Assembly (NCBI GenBank): GCA_028527945.1 | Contig: JAQQAK010000308.1 | Location: 1 to 13,908, forward strand | Direction: 5' to 3' | Length of the DNA: 13,908 bases | Origin: Spirochaetaceae bacterium | Lineage (GTDB): Bacteria; Spirochaetota; Spirochaetia; UBA9216 | Shown here: piece after piece, positions 7,217 to 13,908 of the stretch | Layout: each line of letters starts with the position of its first letter | Position numbering within the stretch: the first letter of the stretch is position 1 | Position numbers and translations under genes: made by a program | The notes under the pieces: model-generated | What the model was told of the DNA's origin: nothing | Seen by the model: the letters and a program-made list of their open reading frames with translations, nothing else | Database searches by the model: none

Positions 7217-7789
7217 TTATATTTTGCCGTATTCTACCATATAATTATGTCCTAGATCACTCAGCCCAAGGTTTGAGAAATTAAAAGCACAAACTATCTC
7301 ACTAAGCTCATCAGGAGACATTCTTGCAGCCATGGATGGCCCAAATGGGACCTCCTTTTTCTTGCATTCTACAATAAATAATCTCCCCTGAGGCTTTAAG
7401 ATTCGGCGCGTCTCACAAAATATTGTATCAGCAAATTGCTTGAGGTTGAGAGAATGAAGAACAGTACAGATAAAGCACAGATCGCAGCTTTCACTTTCAA
7501 TAGGGATACTGGCTGTAATATCAGAGACTATGGGCTCTATCTGAACAAGACCGCAAGCCTTTGCCTCAAGACTGAGAGTATTGATACAGTCCTCAAGCTG
7601 ATCAATAGCATATACTCTGCCACTTTTTCCGACATAATTAGCTGCGGCAAGGGAATACCTCCCTACACCGCAGCCTATATCAGCAAAAACATCTCCTTCT
7701 TTCAGATTAAGCTTTTCAAAAAGAATCTTTGGATCATGCATCCAGAAACTATCTGGACCATGATTACAATTATGTTGTCTATTTTGCAT
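7217..7789 (-). CDS. Class I SAM-dependent methyltransferase (190 aa)
   Basis: This is a small cytoplasmic Rossmann-fold methyltransferase. Motif I is FADIGCGVGRYS (35-46), the SAM-ribose acidic residue is D63 in VYAIDQ, a further motif is VSD (88-90), and the fold continues with CDLCFICTVLHSL (102-114) and ILKPQGRLFIVEC (130-142). It resembles the UbiE/ArsM-like group but I cannot name a substrate. The N-terminus has H6-N-C8-N-H10 and a SFWMHDP motif. The protein is cysteine-rich (10 Cys), with C102, C105 and C108 in a CX2CX2C spacing on the predicted beta-4 strand. Start ATG 7789 has GAGGTGAG as SD, overlapping the activase stop 8 nt upstream, so translation is coupled. Its position between the activase and a MarR gene suggests it acts on a substrate, product or cofactor of that system, which is inference. 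Confidence 0.88.
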   Translation of the reverse strand: MQNRQHNCNHGPDSFWMHDPKILFEKLNLKEGDVFADIGCGVGRYSLAAANYVGKSGRVYAIDQLEDCINTLSLEAKACGLVQIEPIVSDITASIPIESESCDLCFICTVLHSLNLKQFADTIFCETRRILKPQGRLFIVECKKKEVPFGPSMAARMSPDELSEIVCAFNFSNLGLSDLGHNYMVEYGKI

Positions 7790-7797
7790 AACTCACC

Positions 7798-10700
7798 TCA
7801 AAGATAAAACAGAAAAGATTCTGTCTTTTTCATATTATTTTCGCTATAAACCCCGTCAAACATCAGGTTCAAAAAGGGTTTTGAAGAACTGGTAGAAAAT
7901 CCCTTATGCAGTGTGTTAAGTGTTATTCCGGTATTTTCATAGGTTGAGCAGACCGATATAACTCCGTCAATATGCTCATCTTCTCTTAGAGAAGCAGCAC
8001 AGCGATACCGCCCAAAAGCTCCGGCATAATACCCAACATTCCAGTCAGCAACCTTTGATAGTTCTGCAAAATCTCTGGAAAAGGGTCCATTCTGCCCCAT
8101 CAGAAGAGCAATATTACAAAGGTTCTGCTCAAGGGTGGTAACTGCTGAGAAATAGTTTTCTGAAATGAATCCTGCCCCACCTGCCTCTAAGCGATCTTTC
8201 CACAGAAGTAAAAGAGCTTCACTCAGCGGAGAATATATAACACGGTGCGACTTTTCTATCACAGAGAAGGTTTGCTCATTAAGATAATCATTGTAGAGTA
8301 TAAAAGCCTCTCCCGTTGCAAGAAGACATTTTTCAAAGTCCCAATTATTACAGGCAACAGCAGCTTCTCTAGCCAATCCATAAACGATATCAAGTAAATC
8401 CATTGCTCCTTCAACATCTACAACTAGCTCTGAAAGAAGCTTTGCCCTCAATGACGGTGAAGCATTTCTGATAATATCACCCGCTATTATTCCATAAAAG
8501 AGATCTGATGCTAAAGCTTTTTCCATAAGAGGAAAATCTTCAGCAAAGGGAGCAAAAACAGAGGCCTCTAAAAAACCTGCTTCATCCATCTTTGCGCGCG
8601 TAAGTCTCGCGTATTGCCCATCAACCTCAGCACCCTCAAACTGAGGAATAAAAAACAATGCCTTTGGGGCATCTTTCAGTTTAATGAAAACATCACCTAA
8701 CAAGGCAGTAAGCGATAATAGCTCGTTTGTAAGTATATGTTTTCTACCCTCAGAAACTGATAAAGCAACAGTCAAAGGTAAAACAAAAGTTCTTATTCCA
8801 TGCCGCCCTAGGATTGAAGCAAGAATATCTGAATATGGATAAAGATTTGGCAAATACAAAGCCCTGTCAGAAGGTAAAGCCTTCTGACTTGTAATTATTT
8901 CAGGCTTCCCTGAGGGGATATCCTTTATAATATCATTAACTGGTTTTGAAGGCAAAATAGGAAGGGGTTTTATACTGTTGGCAAATGCTTCAATTCGGGT
9001 AATAACTCCTACACCAGAAGAATGCTCATCAACCTCAATGTTCAAATATGGTTTATTCTGCATTATGTCGCGAAAGTAATGAAGAAAAACAGAATCTGGA
9101 CCACAGCAGTGATGCGTAAGGAAAACCGCGTACATATTAGGATGTTCTTTTATAAGCTTTGCCGGCTCCAGAATATGCTGTCCAAAGGGCCAATACATAT
9201 TTGGATGTTCCGCAGAAATATCCCCCTCAGGCAACTCAAAAAAGGATAGTACCTTAAATCCAAGCTCCATCAGTTTTCCGGGTATTCCCATATTGAGAAC
9301 AGGATCAGCAACACCATATATCTTTGAAATGAGGACAATGACCTTATCATTTGGCTTTATGGATTCACAAACTCTATGACTGTTCTCTTCCATCCGCTCC
9401 TCAAAATCAAGGGCTGCCTTCATACCTTTTTGCAATGCGGCACCAGTTTGTTCAGGACTCCTATCCAGAGCAGCACCAAGTGAGGCAAAGCTTTTCATCA
9501 TGAATTCTTTTCCTTTGTTAAAAGCAATGGTTGGAGCAAGAAGCTTAATCCCCCTGGACGCCAGATTCATATTCTGGTTAATAATCTTGAAGGCCAACTG
9601 CATATAGGCACAGCCATAATTTTGCCTCGAAGCAGAGCCTGGATGGTCAACAGTATGAAGATCCGGAAAAAAGATATAATCAACCTTCTTTTCTATCAAC
9701 TCAGCAACATGTCCGTTTATAAGCTTCATAGGATAGCAAAGATCATCCTGAGAAAACTCCTGCCCAAGCTCGATAGTTCTTTCATTGGTAGGCTCAGAAA
9801 GCAAAACATTAAAACCAAGCTCATGAAAGATTGTGCTAAAAAGTGGATACATTCCAAAAGTAAAAAGAGCCCGGGGAATTCCTACAGTCTTCCTTTCAGC
9901 AAAGAGCTTTCCGTCATAGCCATTAAAAACGATGGCGGAACATCTTTCATTAAACTCCTTGTTATACTTAATCTGCTTCTCTGCAGAAGTCTTATCTCTG
10001 TAATTCTCTGCACTAATTTCAAAGCCCTTAAATGCTGACTTTACATCAGAACTTACAGCCTTTTTTTCGTTAGAGGCAAGAATAGCCGCTCCATAGGCTC
10101 CGGTTACACTGAAAAATGGAGGCACAATTATTTCTTTTCCAGTAAGAGAACGAAAGGCATTTACAACACCCTGGTTATAAGCAATACCGCCCTGAAGAAA
10201 GATCTTGCGGCCTATTGTTTTTGCTCCCACGACCCTGTTCAGATAATTTTTTACTATTGAATAGCAAAGCCCTGCGGCAATATCCTCAATAGAAGCCCCT
10301 CTTGAAATATGGGAGGCAATACTTGACTCAATAAAAACAGTACACCTTTCACCCAAATCTGTGGGTTGTTTTCCCTTTAACGCAACCAGACCAAAATCAT
10401 TAATTGGTATACTGAATTTCTTTGCCTGCTCTTCTATAAATGAACCCGTTCCTGCCGCACAAACCTTGTTCATCTGAAAATCTCTTACACGTCCATCCTC
10501 AAGCATAATAAACTTGGAATCCTGTCCGCCTATCTCAAAAATTGTATCAACATCTGGGTCAATAAATACAGCAGCCGCGGCCTGAGCCGTTATCTCATCA
10601 CGGATAATATCTGCCCCAACAGCTTTCCCAATCATGTACCGCCCTGAGCCTGTCACGCCAACACCAGTAACCTTGAGCCTATCGCCCCATTCAAAAACTA

Positions 10701-11796
10701 TTTCAGAAAAACACTTCCGTAAAGCCTCAATAGGATTACCGTGGGTACGAACATATTTAAAGGCAATAATCTCGTTTTCAGTATTTGTTAAAACAACATT
10801 AGTGCTGGTTGAGCCTATATCTATTCCCATAAAACAGCCAATATTATCACCTATTCCCGCAACATAATTTATCTTATGTTTAAAACTCCCATATCCTGAA
10901 CCGAATGGATACAGAGATTGGAGCTCACTTGGACTCTCGTCACAGAATGAATCATGACTCTCAAGAAATTTAATCAGGGAAGAAAGATCAATGGCATAAT
11001 TGTTCCGGCCAGCCAAAAGAGCGGTTCCAGTTGCCGAGATATTACCGCATAGTTCAGGAACAATAAGCTCATCAGATTCAAGCTTTAAAACATCAGAGAT
11101 AGCGGTAATAATACCCTGATTTAAACCGACTCCTCCGGCAAAAACAACTGGTTTTACAAGCTCCCGCCGCTTTATAATAGTTCCCTTGTAGTTTTTTACA
11201 ACAGCGTATGCCAACCCCATAAGAATATTATTAACCGATTCTCCCTCCTGCTGGTGATGTGTTATATCGGTTTTTGCAAAAACACTGCATCGTCCAGCTA
11301 TTCGTGGAACAGCAGTCGCCTCAAGAGCATACTTTGAATAGTCTTCTAGGTTAAGATTCAACCTTGAAACCTGCTCTTCAAGGAAAGACCCGGTTCCGGC
11401 GGAACAATTTGAATTCATCGAGACCTCAATCCCTGAATTATTCCCTGCCGCGAAACCGCTAATATATCTTGAACCTTCACCGCCTATCTCTATTATTGAA
11501 CCAGCAGATTTTTCAATATGCAGTCCTCCTTCAATTGCGGCCGCTGTTTCATTTATAAATTCACCAAACCCATTTTCACTGATAATTCTACTGCCGCTGC
11601 CTGTTACAGCTCCTGCGCCAATCATTTTTAATGAATCAAGGCTATCACAGCCTGTTTCCATTTCTTTTAAACATTCAGCGAGACATTCAAGCCCCCTACC
11701 ATGATGCAGCCGGTAGCAGCTATAAATAATTTTCTCATCTTCCAGTAAAGACAGCTTTACTGACGAATAACCAATATCAATTCCAATACTTAACAT
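7798..11796 (-). CDS. Giant acyl-CoA dehydratase activase-like protein: two BcrAD/BadFG ATPase domains fused to HgdB/DUF2229-like modules
   Basis: The product is 1332 aa with no signal or membrane segment. Residues about 3-265 and 322-575 are two ASKHA-fold ATPase domains of the HgdC/BcrA/BadF type: phosphate motifs GIDIGYSS (5-12) and GIDIGSTS (324-331), EIGGEGSR (103-110) and EIGGQDSK (421-428), GGVGLNQG and GGIAYNQG. Each keeps both cluster cysteines, C131/C170 and C446/C485, 39 residues apart as in HgdC. Residues about 635-945 match DUF2229/dehydratase-like proteins, with C687 (LCYPMK), C729 (YGCAYMQ) and C897-C898 (HHCCGPDS). Residues about 975-1332 resemble a further dehydratase-like module but lack the expected cysteines. 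Known relatives couple ATP hydrolysis to low-potential electron transfer to a [4Fe-4S] or double-cubane partner; the reaction here is unknown. The SD GAAGGA lies in the last codons of the preceding MarR gene, 5 nt upstream. No dehydratase subunit genes adjoin it. Confidence 0.92.
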   Translation of the reverse strand: MLSIGIDIGYSSVKLSLLEDEKIIYSCYRLHHGRGLECLAECLKEMETGCDSLDSLKMIGAGAVTGSGSRIISENGFGEFINETAAAIEGGLHIEKSAGSIIEIGGEGSRYISGFAAGNNSGIEVSMNSNCSAGTGSFLEEQVSRLNLNLEDYSKYALEATAVPRIAGRCSVFAKTDITHHQQEGESVNNILMGLAYAVVKNYKGTIIKRRELVKPVVFAGGVGLNQGIITAISDVLKLESDELIVPELCGNISATGTALLAGRNNYAIDLSSLIKFLESHDSFCDESPSELQSLYPFGSGYGSFKHKINYVAGIGDNIGCFMGIDIGSTSTNVVLTNTENEIIAFKYVRTHGNPIEALRKCFSEIVFEWGDRLKVTGVGVTGSGRYMIGKAVGADIIRDEITAQAAAAVFIDPDVDTIFEIGGQDSKFIMLEDGRVRDFQMNKVCAAGTGSFIEEQAKKFSIPINDFGLVALKGKQPTDLGERCTVFIESSIASHISRGASIEDIAAGLCYSIVKNYLNRVVGAKTIGRKIFLQGGIAYNQGVVNAFRSLTGKEIIVPPFFSVTGAYGAAILASNEKKAVSSDVKSAFKGFEISAENYRDKTSAEKQIKYNKEFNERCSAIVFNGYDGKLFAERKTVGIPRALFTFGMYPLFSTIFHELGFNVLLSEPTNERTIELGQEFSQDDLCYPMKLINGHVAELIEKKVDYIFFPDLHTVDHPGSASRQNYGCAYMQLAFKIINQNMNLASRGIKLLAPTIAFNKGKEFMMKSFASLGAALDRSPEQTGAALQKGMKAALDFEERMEENSHRVCESIKPNDKVIVLISKIYGVADPVLNMGIPGKLMELGFKVLSFFELPEGDISAEHPNMYWPFGQHILEPAKLIKEHPNMYAVFLTHHCCGPDSVFLHYFRDIMQNKPYLNIEVDEHSSGVGVITRIEAFANSIKPLPILPSKPVNDIIKDIPSGKPEIITSQKALPSDRALYLPNLYPYSDILASILGRHGIRTFVLPLTVALSVSEGRKHILTNELLSLTALLGDVFIKLKDAPKALFFIPQFEGAEVDGQYARLTRAKMDEAGFLEASVFAPFAEDFPLMEKALASDLFYGIIAGDIIRNASPSLRAKLLSELVVDVEGAMDLLDIVYGLAREAAVACNNWDFEKCLLATGEAFILYNDYLNEQTFSVIEKSHRVIYSPLSEALLLLWKDRLEAGGAGFISENYFSAVTTLEQNLCNIALLMGQNGPFSRDFAELSKVADWNVGYYAGAFGRYRCAASLREDEHIDGVISVCSTYENTGITLNTLHKGFSTSSSKPFLNLMFDGVYSENNMKKTESFLFYL

Positions 11797-11801
11797 ATAA
11801 T

Positions 11802-12242
11802 CTATCCTTCAAAATCATTGAGTAAAATCTTGTTTTGTATTTTCTGCATAATCTCATCCAACAAGCATAGCTCTTCGGAAGAGATTCCCCTAACAATAGA
11901 TTCTTCAACAGTTCTTTTTAAATCCATTATTTCATCGCGTATTTTACGACCAGAGTCAGTTACATAGAGTCGCAGTTTTCTTCTATCATCCTGATCTGTC
12001 TTACGTTCGATATATCCTTTATTACTCAAAGACTTGACTGCGATACCAATACTGATGCCCTCGCCTCCTGCTTCAGACACAATCCTTTTCTGTGAAATAC
12101 CATCATCCTCATAAACCATTAGCAAAACCATCATCTCAAAACGATTAAAGCCATAGGGGGCTAATTTCTTTGAAGAACAAGAATACATTTTTTGTACTAT
12201 AGTTCTTATTCCTGCAAAAAACGGTCTATCATTACTAAACAT
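11802..12242 (-). CDS. MarR-family transcriptional regulator, first gene of the activase operon
   Basis: The product is 146 aa from ATG 12242, chosen over an upstream in-frame start at 12296. GGAG lies 7 nt before this ATG, and it yields the same MFS-x-D-xx-FF N-terminus as the paralogue at the operon's end. The upstream extension would also run across the promoter and palindromes. The winged helix spans about 33-95: YGFNRFEMMVLLMVY, HTH with ISIGIAVKSLSNKGYIER (63-80), then the wing TDQDDRRKLRLYVTDSGRK (82-100), which carries the DDRR signature of MarR proteins. It probably binds the palindromes overlapping its own promoter and represses the whole operon, and perhaps also the divergent peptidase gene. 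The inducing ligand is unknown; an acyl-CoA or other substrate of the activase system is a guess. Its last codons contain the SD of the activase gene. Confidence 0.9.
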   Translation of the reverse strand: MFSNDRPFFAGIRTIVQKMYSCSSKKLAPYGFNRFEMMVLLMVYEDDGISQKRIVSEAGGEGISIGIAVKSLSNKGYIERKTDQDDRRKLRLYVTDSGRKIRDEIMDLKRTVEESIVRGISSEELCLLDEIMQKIQNKILLNDFEG

Positions 12243-12265
12243 GGTTCTGCTCCATTTTATTTTTG

Positions 12266-12298
12266 CGTGCGCACGTTTATATAAACATTTTTGCAAAA
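12266..12298. promoter_or_regulatory. Cluster of three palindromes, probable MarR operator region
   Basis: Three perfect palindromes lie nearly end to end: CGTGCGCACG (12266-12275), GTTTATATAAAC (12275-12286) and TTTTGCAAAA (12289-12298). Read on the - strand, the last sits in the -35/-10 spacer, the middle one contains the -10 box, and the first covers the expected transcription start. A dimeric repressor at any of them would block initiation. The gene immediately downstream encodes a MarR protein, the likely ligand of these sites (inference). Confidence 0.6.
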
Positions 12299-12307
12299 CT
12301 TAGTCAA
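12279..12307 (-). promoter_or_regulatory. Sigma-70-type promoter of the marR-activase-methyltransferase-marR operon
   Basis: On the - strand, TTGACT (12307-12302) is followed after 17 nt by TTATAT (12284-12279). Both hexamers are close to consensus and the spacing is optimal. The predicted start near 12272 gives a leader of about 30 nt before ATG 12242, ending in a GGAG Shine-Dalgarno site. Confidence 0.75.
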
Positions 12308-12345
12308 TACTATCTCAAAAAGGATGTAATAACACTTAATCAGCC

Positions 12346-12374
12346 TTGAGACTTTAAAACCAATATGGTATACA
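12346..12374 (+). promoter_or_regulatory. Sigma-70-type promoter of the C1 aminopeptidase gene
   Basis: TTGAGA (12346-12351), a 17-nt spacer and TATACA (12369-12374) form a good promoter. Transcription would start near 12381, at the AAAGGA Shine-Dalgarno site (12381-12386), so the leader would be only about 13 nt. It is divergent from the operon promoter; the two -35 boxes are about 40 nt apart. Confidence 0.55.
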
Positions 12375-12393
12375 AAAATCAAAGGACACTCTA

Positions 12394-13725
12394 ATGAAAG
12401 ATATAACACCTGATTTTTTAAACAAACTTGAAATTAACTTTGATAAGAATAAATCAAACTATACTGCCATGAATGCTGTGGCTAAAAACGGAATAAAGAA
12501 TGCCTGCGAAAGGTATGACGCAAAGGCTAATTTACCTTACAGTTTTAATATAGAGATTGATACTGGAAAGATAAAGAATCAGAAAAAATCAGGACGATGC
12601 TGGATGTTCGCGGCATTGAATGCTATGTCATATGAAGTCATGGAAGAGCTGAACCTGGACGATTTTGAACTTTCTCAGTCCTATCCCCTATTCTGGGATA
12701 AACTTGAGAAGTCAAATTATTTTCTTGAAGCAATTATTGATACAGCTGAAACAGAACGTGACTCACGCTTAATAGCTCATCTTTTAAGCGATCCGGTTTG
12801 TGACGGTGGACAATGGGATATGTTCCGGAATATTGTAGAAAAATACGGAGTTGTCCCCAAAATGTACATGCCTGAAACTTTTGAATCTTCAAATACTGCT
12901 GTAATGAATGAAAAACTTACATCAAAACTACGAGAGAATGCAATCACTCTTCGCCGCGCGTACAGCGTCGGGGAATCACTAGATTATCTACGTACAATGA
13001 AAGATGAAATGCTCTCAGAAATATACCGGATGCTCTGCATAAGCCTTGGAAAACCTCCAAAAGAGTTTGATTTCGGAATTCGTGACAAAAATAAAGAATT
13101 TCATGATTGTGGAAAACTTACTCCGCAGGAGTTCTTTAAGAAATATGTAAAATGGAACCTGGATGATTATGTAAGTGTAATCAACGCGCCAACAGAAGAC
13201 AAACCCTTTGGAAAAACATTTACTGTAAAATATCTTGGAAACGTTACAGAGGGTCATATGGTCAAATACCTCAACGTTCCTGTTGATGAACTAAAACGTT
13301 GTGCTATAGCACAATTAAAAGACAATAAACCGGTCTGGTTTGGCTGTGATGTAGGAAAAAATCTGAATAGAAATTATGGAAGCATGGATACTCTGGGATA
13401 TGACTACGAAAATCTGTTCAATGTAGAGTTTTTAATGGATAAGGCAGAACGTCTTGATTATTCAGAAAGCCAGATGACTCACGCCATGGTTTTTACCGGT
13501 GTAAATATAGACAGCAGCGGAAATTCCCAAAGATGGAAGGTTGAAAACAGTTGGGGAGAAGATTCAGGCAATAAAGGCTGGTTTATAATGAGCGATGACT
13601 GGTTCAGCGAATACCTTTACCAAATTCTTATAGACAAAAAATATCTTAAACCTGAATATCAAAGAGCATTGCAGTTGGATCCCATAATTCTTAACCCATG
13701 GGATCCAATGGGTTCTTTGGCTTAA
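12394..13725 (+). CDS. pepC: C1B family cysteine aminopeptidase (PepC / bleomycin hydrolase)
   Basis: The product is 443 aa, the full family length. It is a cytoplasmic papain-fold aminopeptidase, in known relatives a self-compartmentalised hexamer that trims N-terminal residues from peptides. The catalytic triad is intact: C69 in SGRCWMFAALN, H363 in MTHAMVFTG and N385 in VENSWGE, with oxyanion-hole Q63. The C-terminus reads WDPMGSLA, matching the conserved tail that in bleomycin hydrolases enters the active site and enforces aminopeptidase rather than endopeptidase action. No signal peptide is seen, as expected. ATG 12394 has AAAGGA 7 nt upstream. The gene is monocistronic as far as seen and divergent from the MarR-activase operon, so MarR sites in the shared 151-nt region could affect it. 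A role in intracellular peptide turnover is the family default; a link to the activase system is not shown. Confidence 0.95.
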   Translation: MKDITPDFLNKLEINFDKNKSNYTAMNAVAKNGIKNACERYDAKANLPYSFNIEIDTGKIKNQKKSGRCWMFAALNAMSYEVMEELNLDDFELSQSYPLFWDKLEKSNYFLEAIIDTAETERDSRLIAHLLSDPVCDGGQWDMFRNIVEKYGVVPKMYMPETFESSNTAVMNEKLTSKLRENAITLRRAYSVGESLDYLRTMKDEMLSEIYRMLCISLGKPPKEFDFGIRDKNKEFHDCGKLTPQEFFKKYVKWNLDDYVSVINAPTEDKPFGKTFTVKYLGNVTEGHMVKYLNVPVDELKRCAIAQLKDNKPVWFGCDVGKNLNRNYGSMDTLGYDYENLFNVEFLMDKAERLDYSESQMTHAMVFTGVNIDSSGNSQRWKVENSWGEDSGNKGWFIMSDDWFSEYLYQILIDKKYLKPEYQRALQLDPIILNPWDPMGSLA

Positions 13726-13747
13726 TTAAAAATTTAAATTAAGTTTT
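13721..13747 (+). terminator. Weak AT-rich hairpin after pepC, possible terminator
   Basis: CTTAATT (13721-13727) pairs with AATTAAG (13737-13743) around a 9-nt loop and is followed by TTTT. It overlaps the stop codon. The stem has a single G-C pair, so it is weak. A second 7-bp inverted repeat, AACCCAT/ATGGGTT, lies just upstream at 13693-13714 inside the last codons but has no T run. Confidence 0.35.
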
Positions 13748-13773
13748 AGAATCTTCAGATATAAAGAAATTAT

Positions 13774-13908
13774 TTATTTTCCAAAATTGTATATCATTGC
13801 AGTTTGAAAATCTTGTTTATGTTTATATTTAACCGCATTTACCAAATATCTCCAACTTATGATAGTAGCAGTGGTTCCAGTAGCTGTACCCAGCGCACCA
13901 AAGTATGC
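13774..13908 (-). CDS. C-terminal fragment of an unidentified, probably membrane, protein (5' end outside window)
   Basis: An open frame enters from the right edge and ends with TAA at 13776-13774, giving the last 44 residues. It begins with a Gly/Ala/Thr-rich hydrophobic stretch (FGALGTATGTTATIISW) typical of a transmembrane helix, then continues with a basic, polar tail (RYLVNAVKYKHKQDFQTAM). That suggests the last helix and cytoplasmic tail of a transporter or other polytopic protein. I cannot assign a family from this length. It converges with pepC, leaving about 48 nt between the stops. Confidence 0.5.
   Translation of the reverse strand, partial: AYFGALGTATGTTATIISWRYLVNAVKYKHKQDFQTAMIYNFGK

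Noticed and set aside
7436..7807. + strand open frame opposite the methyltransferase gene
   Set aside because: It lies wholly antisense to an intact methyltransferase with all motifs and resembles nothing known.
9622..10038. + strand open frame of 138 codons inside the activase gene
   Set aside because: It is antisense to a conserved domain, basic and low in recognisable structure; a shadow.
7798..11796. Possible assembly fusion or frameshift making the 1332-aa protein
   Set aside because: The two ATPase domains differ in sequence, the frame is uninterrupted, and long fusions with this domain order are known in anaerobes.
12243..12296. 18-residue N-terminal extension of the first MarR protein
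   Set aside because: It would run through the promoter -10 box and palindromes. The MFS start at 12242 has an SD and matches the paralogue.
1..13908. CRISPR, tRNA/rRNA, insertion sequence or phage attachment site
   Set aside because: I found no regularly spaced repeats, cloverleaf sequence, transposase or terminal repeats by reading both strands.

Overview
The window comes from an AT-rich bacterial genome with compact gene spacing, strong AGGAG-like ribosome binding sites and sigma-70-type promoters. An ATPase of the 2-hydroxyacyl-CoA dehydratase activator family points to an anaerobe. A clostridial Firmicute or a Treponema-like spirochaete would both fit, but nothing in the sequence settles the taxonomy. 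I see no rRNA, tRNA, CRISPR array, transposase or phage gene, so this looks like ordinary chromosomal accessory gene content.

Left part, + strand. The window opens inside the C-terminal end of a DUF2569-like membrane protein (2-163). It is followed after 2 nt by a 515-aa leucine-rich-repeat-like protein with a DUF4274-type C-terminal domain (166-1713). Next comes a TetR-family regulator whose own promoter carries an inverted-repeat operator over the -10 box, and whose best start codon appears to be a rare AUA (1888). Two tandem ABC half-transporters follow (2679-4424 and 4421-6163, overlapping as ATGA), closed by a strong intrinsic terminator (6172-6198). The layout is a regulator next to the heterodimeric transporter it probably controls. 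A short unknown gene (6379-6681) comes after.

Central part, - strand. A tight four-gene operon is read from 12242 down to 6750: MarR regulator, a 1332-aa fused activase/dehydratase-like iron-sulfur protein, a small SAM-dependent methyltransferase, and a second MarR regulator that is a paralogue of the first. Gaps are 5, 8 and 14 nt. The operon starts at a near-consensus promoter (TTGACT, 17 nt, TTATAT) studded with three perfect palindromes, a likely autoregulatory operator array. No separate dehydratase subunits are present. The giant protein has two complete HgdC-like ATPase domains, both keeping the cluster-ligand cysteine pair, a middle module with conserved Cys motifs, and a C-terminal module that appears to have lost its expected cysteines. 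This operon is the best candidate for an under-described system: a self-contained ATP-driven low-potential redox unit of unknown substrate, controlled by two sister MarR proteins.

Right part. Divergent from this operon, across a 151-nt shared promoter region, lies a C1B aminopeptidase (PepC/bleomycin hydrolase family, 12394-13725) with an intact Cys-His-Asn triad. The window ends inside the C-terminus of an unidentified, probably membrane, protein on the - strand (13774-13908).
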